DNA from: Candidatus Competibacteraceae bacterium
GTDB taxonomy: Bacteria; Pseudomonadota; Gammaproteobacteria; Competibacterales; Competibacteraceae
Assembly (NCBI GenBank): GCA_012032855.1
Contig: JAAUQA010000184.1
Coordinates: 1-6,675 of the forward strand
Direction: 5' to 3'
DNA: 6,675 bases
Position numbers and translations under genes: made by a program. Numbering within the stretch: position 1 is the first letter of the stretch; each line of letters opens with the position of its first letter. A model generated the notes under the pieces. That model was not told the origin of the DNA. It did not search any database and was given only the letters and a program-made list of their open reading frames with translations. Below, one piece after another: positions 1 through 4,876 of this stretch.

Positions 1-19
1 TATAAAAAAGTAAAAAAAG

Positions 20-31
20 GGGTCAGGTCTT
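20..31 (+). repeat. Left terminal inverted repeat of the RAYT element
   Basis: The sequence GGGTCAGGTCTT is matched exactly in inverted orientation at 936-947. It lies 19 bp beyond the stop codon of the transposase. The preceding A-rich tract (about 4-18) resembles the outer flank of the right copy with a few mismatches and a one-base gap. I found no other copies in the window. Confidence 0.75.
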
Positions 32-50
32 TCAGCGCAATATTAGTCGA

Positions 51-902
51 TTATTTTTTCGCTTTCGCCTCGAATAACTTAACCGCCCGACTTACGGTTG
101 AATAGTGCACTTGAAAATGTTGCGCAACCGCTTTCAGAGTATGGCGCCCTTCCAGATGAGCCCGCGCCATGCCTTCTTTACGATTCTTGAAGCGATTTAC
201 ATAATGGTCCACGGGTTTGGCCACGGGGCGATGTTGAACACCAGGTACTTCGTCGAGGTTGCTGTTAAAGAGTATCGACCTTTGCATCTGCTCGACAAAT
301 TTGTCGTCGCCCAGATAGATTTGATTCTTCAGTGCCCGCCAGATCCGGGGCGCGCTGATGCCCGCTAACACAAATTCACGGTAGCGAGCAGCAGCCACCT
401 TACGTCGCTTACCAAACAGCTTCAGCAGTGCATCGCGGTTTAACCAGTCCGGACAGGGCGCTTCGCCAATCATGGCGCGATAACTACTCCAAAGCCATTC
501 GCCGGGATCATTGATCCATTGAGCACGCACCGGGTTCAACACGACATACCGGCTCAGCTCCAACAGATAACTGTCCTTTTGTACCAGAATCCCTTTGTAG
601 CGACCTTGAAAGACATGGCCTATCCGCGCATGTTTGCGATTGAACTGCTGGGTATAAACACCATTGAGCTGGCGCATGCCTTTAGAGAGATCACCGTCCA
701 GGGTTTCAATCACGATGTGGTAGTGATTACCCATCAGACAATAGGCATGGCAAATCCAGTTAAACCGTTCGCAGACATTACCAAAGGTGTCCAGCCAGAG
801 TAGGCGGTCATTATCATCAAGGAAAATATCGTCACGCCGATCTCCACGCGACGTGACATGATAAAAACCGCCGGGTAATTCAATTCTTAATGGTCTTGAC
901 AT
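51..902 (-). CDS. REP-associated tyrosine transposase (RAYT, Y1_Tnp family)
   Basis: Predicted single-strand DNA transposase of the Y1/HUH class, 283 residues from the ATG at 902-900. The N-terminus MSRPLRIELPGGFYHVTSRG is typical of the family. The HUH metal-binding motif is H60-Y61-H62 in MGNHYHIVIE, and the probable nucleophilic tyrosine is Y119 in RYVVLNPVRA. The conserved stretch GHVFQGRYKG (about 95-104) lies between them. The C-terminal ~33 residues (from about 251, TLKAVAQHFQVHYSTVSRAV) look like a helix-turn-helix, as in the longer RAYTs. An upstream in-frame start at 1007 would add 35 residues that read as translated non-coding DNA and cross the terminal repeat, so I reject it. No Shine-Dalgarno sequence is evident before 902. 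The frame is intact and all catalytic residues are present, so activity is possible. It is transcribed away from the sigma factor gene at 991. Confidence 0.93.
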   Translation of the reverse strand: MSRPLRIELPGGFYHVTSRGDRRDDIFLDDNDRLLWLDTFGNVCERFNWICHAYCLMGNHYHIVIETLDGDLSKGMRQLNGVYTQQFNRKHARIGHVFQGRYKGILVQKDSYLLELSRYVVLNPVRAQWINDPGEWLWSSYRAMIGEAPCPDWLNRDALLKLFGKRRKVAAARYREFVLAGISAPRIWRALKNQIYLGDDKFVEQMQRSILFNSNLDEVPGVQHRPVAKPVDHYVNRFKNRKEGMARAHLEGRHTLKAVAQHFQVHYSTVSRAVKLFEAKAKK

Positions 903-922
903 GATTCGCAGTATAATATAAT
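896..922 (+). promoter_or_regulatory. Possible outward-facing sigma-70-like promoter towards the sigma factor gene
   Basis: TTGACA (896-901) is followed after 15 bp by TATAAT (917-922), both perfect consensus hexamers. The spacer is 2 bp shorter than the optimum; a second TATAAT at 912-917 is too close. Transcription would start near 929 inside the element and run into the GTG start at 991. Part of the -35 box is also the start of the transposase gene on the other strand, and the region is AT-rich, so chance is a real alternative. Confidence 0.35.
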
Positions 923-937
923 TACATTTTAATACAA
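910..937 (-). promoter_or_regulatory. Possible promoter of the RAYT gene
   Basis: On the minus strand TTGTAT (937-932) and TATACT (915-910) are separated by 16 bp. The predicted transcription start falls almost at the ATG at 902, which would give a leaderless or near-leaderless message and would fit the missing ribosome binding site. AT-rich context makes this weak. Confidence 0.3.
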
Positions 938-947
938 GACCTGACCC
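936..947 (-). repeat. Right terminal inverted repeat of the RAYT element
   Basis: This is the exact reverse complement of the left 12-mer (AAGACCTGACCC on the plus strand). It lies 33 bp upstream of the transposase start and 43 bp before the sigma factor start. Further out, 948-965 is T-rich on the plus strand, mirroring the A-rich left flank. Confidence 0.75.
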
Positions 948-990
948 TTTATTGTGACCTTTTTTCTTTCCGCAATCACAGGCACAACTG

Positions 991-2239
991 GTGAATGACG
1001 AGGCCAACGAACAAATACGGGCGACAGTGAACGCAATCTATCGCACTGAATCGCGTCGCGTCTTCGCCACATTGATCCGGTTGCTGGGCGATTTCGAGCT
1101 CGCTGAGGAGGCGCTGCACGACGCTTTCCGGACTGCACTCGAACAATGGCCACGCGATGGGCTACCCGCCAATCCGCGTGCCTGGCTGGTATCGACCGGT
1201 CGCTTCAAGGCTATCGACAGCATCCGCCGTCATACTCGCTTCGACGCGCTCGACGATGTGGCCGACCACATCGACCTCGCTAGCGATGATCATGAATGGG
1301 ACGATGAGAGCGTGGAAGACGACCGCCTACGGCTGATTTTTACCTGCTGCCACCCTGCTCTGTCGGCTGATGCCCAAGTCGCACTCACGTTGCGCGAGGT
1401 GTGTGATTTGACGACCGAGGCGATTGCGCACGCTTTTCTGACTGCGCCACCGACGCTGGCCCAGCGCATCGTGCGCGCCAAGGTGAAGATCCGCGATGCG
1501 CGCATTCCCTATCAGGTGCCGATGCCGGTTGAACTGGCAGACCGACTAGACAATGTGCTGCGGGTGATCTACCTGGTTTTCAATGAGGGCTACTCTGCTT
1601 CATCGGGTGCGTCGCTGACGCAGCCCAATCTCTCCGGCGAGGCGATTCGCCTGGGCAGGCTGCTGATTGAGTTGCTGCCAGAACCTGAGGCACTGGGTCT
1701 GCTGGCGCTGATGCTGCTGCACGATTCGCGGCGCGCGGCGCGCGCCACACCGGCGGGTGAGCTGATTCTCCTGGACGAGCAGGACCGCTCGCTGTGGAAC
1801 CGCAATCAGATTGAGGAAGGAGCGGCGCTGGTGGAACGGGCGTTGGTGTCGCGCCGATTTGGTCCGTATACCCTGCAGGCGGCCATCGCGGCGGTGCATG
1901 TCGAGGCACCTAGTGCAGCGACGACGGATTGGGAGCAAATTGTCGGCTTGTATGACGTATTGGTACGGGTCGATCCATCACCGGTGGTTGCCTTGAACCG
2001 GGGCCGTGGCGATAGCCATGCGTGATGGGCCTGCGGCAGGACTGACACTGATCGACGCACTGTTGACGCGCGGTGATCTGACAGACTACCACTGGGCCCA
2101 TGCGGCGCGGGCGGACCTGTGCCGACGGCTGGGGCGCAACGCGGATGCTCAAGTCGCCTATAAACGCGCCCTCGGCCTCATGCGGCAGGAGCCCGAGCGC
2201 CGTTTTATCGAACGCAGGCTGCGTGAACTGGCGGACTGA
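991..2239 (+). pseudogene. ECF42-type RNA polymerase sigma factor with C-terminal TPR-like extension, frameshifted
   Basis: An extracytoplasmic-function sigma factor that would direct RNA polymerase to a small promoter set. Region 2 spans about residues 12-80 (EEALHDAFRTALEQWP, NPRAWLVSTGRFKAIDSIRR) and region 4 about 111-170 (DRLRLIFTCCHPAL, then the helix-turn-helix). A long helical extension follows, with RVIYLVFNEGYSAS (191-204) and LLALMLLHDSRRAAR, as in the ECF42/DUF6596 group. The first frame stops at 2023-2025. Removing one G from the run at 2000-2003 joins VVALNR to AVAIAMRDGP and gives about 415 residues, a normal family length, ending at the TGA at 2237-2239. As written, the 344-residue product loses the last ~78 residues of the TPR-like part. 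From memory, this extension is needed for ECF42 activity in Streptomyces. The start is GTG 991 with a weak AGG at 980-982. No anti-sigma gene is adjacent, as usual for this group. Confidence 0.9.
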
Positions 2240-2268
2240 AATCATTATCTCGCGGCCGACGAGCGAAT

Positions 2269-2294
2269 TGTCGATTTCATGGCATCCGATCGAC
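2269..2294 (+). promoter_or_regulatory. Candidate ECF42-type promoter of the VOC-YciI genes
   Basis: TGTCGA (2269-2274) and CGAC (2291-2294) are separated by 16 bp, 63 bp upstream of the VOC gene start. I remember TGTCGA and CG(A/T)C as the -35 and -10 elements reported for ECF42 sigma factors; the same pair recurs at 3533-3559. Transcription would start near 2301, giving a leader of about 55 nt. GTCGAT/ATCGAC (2270-2275, 2289-2294) is also an inverted repeat, so binding of a dimeric regulator cannot be excluded. Confidence 0.55.
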
Positions 2295-2342
2295 TATGGG
2301 TAACTGTACACACGGTCAGCAAATTGTGCTTCCCGAAACCCT

Positions 2343-2348
2343 GAGGAG
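2343..2348 (+). promoter_or_regulatory. Ribosome binding site of the VOC gene
   Basis: GAGGAG lies 8 bp before the ATG at 2357. It is a strong Shine-Dalgarno match and supports this start. Confidence 0.75.
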
Positions 2349-2356
2349 AAGATGTC

Positions 2357-2770
2357 ATGCAAGTCCAAGCCTATCTGTTTTTCAACGGCTGCTGTGAAGA
2401 GGCAATCGAATTTTATCGTGGCGCGCTGGATGCCGAAGTGGAGATGCTTATGCGTTTCAAGGACAGTCCCGATCCGACGCCCCCGGAGATGATTCCGCCT
2501 GACTGGGACAACAAAATTATGCACGCGAGTCTGCGTATTGCCGATACCACGGTGATGGCCTCTGATGGCTGTGACCCTTAGCAGAAAGGTTTTCAGGGTT
2601 TTTCGTTGTCGATCTCGGTCGTGGATAGCGGGCATGCCGATCGGCTTTTCGCCGCTTTGGGCGAAGGCGGGCAGGTGAAAATGCCATTGGCCGAAACCTT
2701 CTGGTCACCCCGCTTCGGCGTGGTGACCGACCGCTTCGGCGTATCGTGGATGATTAACCTGGAATCGTGA
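2357..2770 (+). pseudogene. PhnB-like VOC/glyoxalase-fold protein with an in-frame TAG
   Basis: The conceptual 137-codon protein matches the PhnB-like branch of the VOC superfamily, small metal-dependent or metal-free beta-alpha-beta enzymes. The exact reaction is unknown. The N-terminus MQVQAYLFFNGCCEEAIEFY and the C-terminal block FWSPRFGVVTDRFGVSWMIN (about 115-134) are hallmarks, and the H in MHASL (residue 56) is at the usual metal-ligand place. Codon 75 (2579-2581) is TAG. The same frame continues on both sides as family-like sequence (VMASDGCDP, then QKGFQGFSLS), so this is a base substitution, not a frameshift. As written, only a 74-residue half-protein would be made, lacking the second half of the fold. 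The gene lies 117 bp after the sigma factor and 50 bp before yciI-like DNA, fitting an ECF42-controlled operon. Sequencing error, true decay or stop-codon read-through could each explain the TAG. Confidence 0.85.
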
Positions 2771-2810
2771 ACGTTATCCGTTCATGTGGCCTTATTCGCT
2801 AATGTAATGT

Positions 2811-2814
2811 GGAG
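2811..2814 (+). promoter_or_regulatory. Ribosome binding site deciding the YciI-family start
   Basis: GGAG lies 6 bp before the ATG at 2821. An upstream in-frame GTG at 2809 overlaps this site and would add only four residues, so 2821 is preferred. Confidence 0.7.
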
Positions 2815-2820
2815 CGACCC

Positions 2821-3168
2821 ATGAAATATCTTTGCCTGATCTACTGCGCGGAAGATGAGTTGCACGCTCTGCCGGAAAGTCCCCAGGATACCGAATGTCA
2901 CAGTTACGCCGAGACTTTGGGCAAGAGCGGGCGGCTGCTTGCCGCTGAAGCTTTGGAATCCGTGCATACCGCTACCACGGTAAGGGTCCGCAACGGCAAA
3001 GTGTCGGTGACCGACGGTCCATTTGCCGAGACCAAAGAGCAATTAGCCGGGTTTTATCTGATCAATGCCCGAGATCTTAACGAGGCGGTCCAGGCGGCAT
3101 CACGGATTCCATCGGCTCGCGTGGGCAGCGTGGAGGTGCGGCCGGTTCGTCAGTTGGCAACGAGCTGA
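2821..3168 (+). CDS. YciI/DGPF-domain protein (YCII-related)
   Basis: A 115-residue member of the YCII-related family, which has a dimeric ferredoxin-like alpha/beta fold. No reaction is established for the ECF42-linked members. The N-terminus MKYLCLIYCAEDEL is typical, the signature D65-G66-P67-F68 follows GKVSVT, and AETKEQLAGFYLINARDLNEAVQAA plus the terminal VEVRPV strand complete the domain. It is intact and of normal family length. It starts 50 bp after the stop of the VOC gene with no clear promoter between them, so cotranscription from 2269-2294 is likely. ECF42 sigma factors are characteristically neighbours, and probably regulators, of DGPF proteins. This is the only intact gene of the sigma factor-VOC-DGPF group. 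Confidence 0.92.
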   Translation: MKYLCLIYCAEDELHALPESPQDTECHSYAETLGKSGRLLAAEALESVHTATTVRVRNGKVSVTDGPFAETKEQLAGFYLINARDLNEAVQAASRIPSARVGSVEVRPVRQLATS

Positions 3169-3222
3169 TGCGCTGCGAGCAGACTTTGTTTGTGTTCAGT
3201 AGAACAAATATGCGTTGATTCG

Positions 3223-3279
3223 GGCGAGATACGCGATTCGCTTGTTGCTCAACAAGCTCAGGCTAAGAACTATCTCGCC
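3223..3279. repeat. Nested inverted repeats (possible hairpin or weak terminator)
   Basis: The outer arms GGCGAGATA (3223-3231) and TATCTCGCC (3271-3279) match over 9 bp. Inside them GCTTGTTG (3240-3247) and CAACAAGC (3250-3257) form an 8-bp stem around a tiny loop. Only four Ts follow the outer arm, so it would be a poor intrinsic terminator for the YciI gene. It could instead be a mobile-element remnant or a structured RNA. Confidence 0.5.
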
Positions 3280-3319
3280 TTTTGCTCTGAAACATTTGAA
3301 ACAAAATCTCCGCCGGGTG

Positions 3320-3354
3320 ACATAAGCGCGAAACATAATCCCGTACATAATCCC
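3320..3354. repeat. Short direct repeats with CATAA core
   Basis: ACATAATCCC occurs at 3333-3342 and again at 3345-3354, a 12-bp period. A third, weaker copy (ACATAAGCGCG) begins at 3320, 13 bp earlier. Spacing near one helical turn is compatible with protein binding sites, but no partner can be named. Confidence 0.45.
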
Positions 3355-3532
3355 TGCTAATGATTTGAGAATTTCGAGCCGGTAAAGCTGCCCGTTGGTG
3401 AAGTTTGTTGCCAGTCCTAGCCATGATCTACGCTTTTGCTGGGCCGGACTTGCCGTCGAGAACCACGTCAAGTAAACGTAACGGCATATCCTGGTCGTTG
3501 TCGACGAGGGTGGGATGAAACTTAAAATAAAG

Positions 3533-3559
3533 TGTCGAAGTGGTGATATTTCATTCGAC
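3533..3559 (+). promoter_or_regulatory. Candidate ECF42-type promoter upstream of the RND efflux operon
   Basis: TGTCGA (3533-3538) and CGAC (3556-3559) are separated by 17 bp, the same boxes as at 2269-2294 with one more spacer base. Transcription would start near 3566, giving a leader of about 170 nt before the adaptor gene. Like the first site it is also an inverted repeat (GTCGAA 3534-3539, TTCGAC 3554-3559), so a repressor operator is the main alternative. Confidence 0.4.
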
Positions 3560-3626
3560 CCACTTATAGACTATGGATACGCAAGTCTCGATTCGCCGAG
3601 TTTTCGATGCCGGCGACTGCAGTGCG

Positions 3627-3652
3627 AAGTGAGCATACCCCCTATGCCACTT
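3627..3652 (+). promoter_or_regulatory. Hairpin in the efflux operon leader
   Basis: AAGTG (3627-3631) pairs with CACTT (3648-3652), and GCATA (3633-3637) pairs with TATGC (3643-3647). This gives a 10-bp stem with one bulged A (3632) and a CCCCC loop. It lies 83 bp before the adaptor start and could be an operator or a leader RNA structure. Confidence 0.4.
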
Positions 3653-3734
3653 GCGTGCGGTTGGAAATAGCCGAATATTCCAGGAATAACATCCTTGGCA
3701 CCTGTGTCGATGAATCCCTGCAGGTAACATTGTC

Positions 3735-4865
3735 ATGCTGAAGAAACTGTTTTTGACGGCCCTTTGCGTCGCCATCGTGGTTGGCGCCATCGTGTATGCC
3801 AAGCTGGGTCAATTCGCGGCCATGACCGAGGCCGGCGCCAATATGATGCCGCCACCGGAGACCGTTACTGCCATGACAGTTCGTGCCGAGCAATGGGAGC
3901 AGTCGATATCCGCTATTGGTACCCTTTCAGCGGTGCAAGGGGTGACGGTAGGCGCGGAGATCGTGGGCCGGATCACGCGCATCGCCTTCGAGTCCGGTAT
4001 GGCGGTGAACGCAGGCGACGTGCTGGTGCAGCTCGATACCTCCAGCGAGGAGGCCCAGCTCGCTTCGGCCGAGGCGGCAGCTGCTCTGGCCAAGGCCAAC
4101 CTCACCCGCACCCGTGACCTAAGCGCGCGCAAACTGGTCTCGCGGGCCGATATCGACACTGCCGATGCCCAGGCTAAGGAGGCGTTCGCTCAGGTCGAGA
4201 ATATACGCACCTTGATCGCGAAAAAGACGATCCGCGCACCATTTGCTGGCCGTCTGGCCCTGCGGCAGGTCAACCTCGGCCAGATCCTGAGTGAAGGCGA
4301 CCCGATCGTCTCGCTGCAGACACTGGACCCGATCCACGTCGATTTCTCGGTGCCGCAGCAGCAGATCCCATTGTTGCGCAACGGCATGCAGGTGCGTCTC
4401 ACCGCCGATGCGGCGCCGGGTGAGATCTTTGGGGGGAAAATTACCGCCGTGAGTCCCGAAGTCGATCCGGTCACGCGCAATGTGCGCGTGCAGGCGTTGA
4501 TCGGGAACGCCGGTGAACAATTGCGGGCCGGCATGTTCGCCACCGTCGAAGTGGTACTGCCGGACAAGCAAACTGTGCTGGCCATCTCGGCGACCTCGGT
4601 GCTTTACGCGCCCTACGGTGATTCGGTATTCGTCATCGAAGAGCACCAGAATGAGCAAAGCGGTGAAACCGAGCGCGTGCTGCGCCAGCAGTTCGTGCGC
4701 CTGGGTAGGGCGCGCGGCGACTTTGTCGACGTTGTCGACGGTCTGAAGCCCGGTGATAGCGTGGTCACCACGGGCGTGTTCAAGCTGCGTTCGGGCACGG
4801 CGGTAGTGATCGACAACGCACTGGCGCCGACGCCCAAGCTCGATCCGCAACCCGCTGACACCTAA
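3735..4865 (+). CDS. RND efflux periplasmic adaptor (MexH/AcrA-type membrane fusion protein)
   Basis: The 376-residue protein bridges an inner-membrane RND pump to an outer-membrane channel in the periplasm. Residues 5-22 form a hydrophobic N-terminal anchor. C11 is preceded by Leu, so there is no proper lipobox and the protein is probably membrane-anchored rather than a lipoprotein. The lipoyl-like halves lie at about 68-101 (GRITRIAFESGMAVNAGDVL) and 165-195 (TIRAPFAGRLALRQVNLGQ), separated by an Ala-rich alpha-hairpin (about 102-163). A beta-barrel (about 200-275, ending LRAGMFATVEV) and a membrane-proximal domain (about 280-360) follow. Length and domain order are normal. The start ATG at 3735 has AGGT at 3722-3725, 9 bp upstream. 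The pump gene begins 11 bp after the stop, so the two are an operon. The closest resemblance I recall is MexH-like; the substrate cannot be predicted. Confidence 0.95.
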   Translation: MLKKLFLTALCVAIVVGAIVYAKLGQFAAMTEAGANMMPPPETVTAMTVRAEQWEQSISAIGTLSAVQGVTVGAEIVGRITRIAFESGMAVNAGDVLVQLDTSSEEAQLASAEAAAALAKANLTRTRDLSARKLVSRADIDTADAQAKEAFAQVENIRTLIAKKTIRAPFAGRLALRQVNLGQILSEGDPIVSLQTLDPIHVDFSVPQQQIPLLRNGMQVRLTADAAPGEIFGGKITAVSPEVDPVTRNVRVQALIGNAGEQLRAGMFATVEVVLPDKQTVLAISATSVLYAPYGDSVFVIEEHQNEQSGETERVLRQQFVRLGRARGDFVDVVDGLKPGDSVVTTGVFKLRSGTAVVIDNALAPTPKLDPQPADT

Positions 4866-4876
4866 AGCAAGCCGCC

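Larger units (their letters stand above)
4..965 (-). mobile_element. RAYT (REP-associated transposase) element with inverted ends
   Basis: A single transposase gene lies between two inverted copies of GGGTCAGGTCTT (20-31 on the plus strand, 936-947 as its complement). Outside the 12-mers both ends run into A-rich DNA when read towards the gene, including a similar AAAAAAG stretch, so an imperfect inverted repeat of roughly 28-30 bp is possible (4-31 against 936-965). RAYTs are domesticated relatives of IS200/IS605 transposases and usually sit beside short palindromic repeats that they act on. The outer limits are my estimate. No target-site duplication is visible, and the left end lies too close to the window edge to test one. 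Confidence 0.6.
3169..3734 (+). other. Non-coding stretch between the ECF42 cluster and the efflux operon
   Basis: About 566 bp with no convincing gene. It holds a nested inverted repeat (3223-3279), three spaced CATAA repeats (3320-3354), a candidate ECF-type promoter (3533-3559) and a hairpin (3627-3652). A 91-codon open frame exists on the minus strand (3471-3196), but its product resembles no family I know and it has no clear ribosome binding site. There is no strong Rho-independent terminator after the YciI gene. Confidence 0.6.

Noticed and set aside
903..1007. A longer N-terminus for the transposase starting at 1007.
   Set aside because: The extra 35 residues are unlike the family and cross the terminal repeat; MSRPLRIEL at 902 is the conserved start.
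1999..2010. Programmed ribosomal frameshifting in the sigma factor or pump gene.
   Set aside because: The two genes need shifts into different frames, neither has a slippery heptamer, and the pump would need two events within 13 bp.
3223..3279. Integron attC site.
   Set aside because: The arms lack the GTTRRRY/RYYYAAC core boxes and no cassette-like gene follows.
3196..3471. A 91-codon minus-strand open frame in the intergenic stretch.
   Set aside because: No recognisable domain, no clear ribosome binding site, and it spans the nested hairpin and direct repeats, so it reads more like translated non-coding or remnant DNA.
3499..3710. Further TGTCGA hexamers at 3499-3504 and 3705-3710.
   Set aside because: Neither has CGAC or CGTC 16-17 bp downstream, so they do not form the promoter pair; the one at 3705 is also too close to the adaptor start.
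3735..3770. Lipoprotein signal in the adaptor N-terminus around C11.
   Set aside because: The residue before the cysteine is Leu, not Gly, Ala or Ser, so the lipobox rule is not met.
4119..4850. A long (243-codon) antisense open frame opposite the efflux adaptor.
   Set aside because: It is a by-product of GC-rich codon use; the sense strand encodes a complete, well-recognised adaptor.
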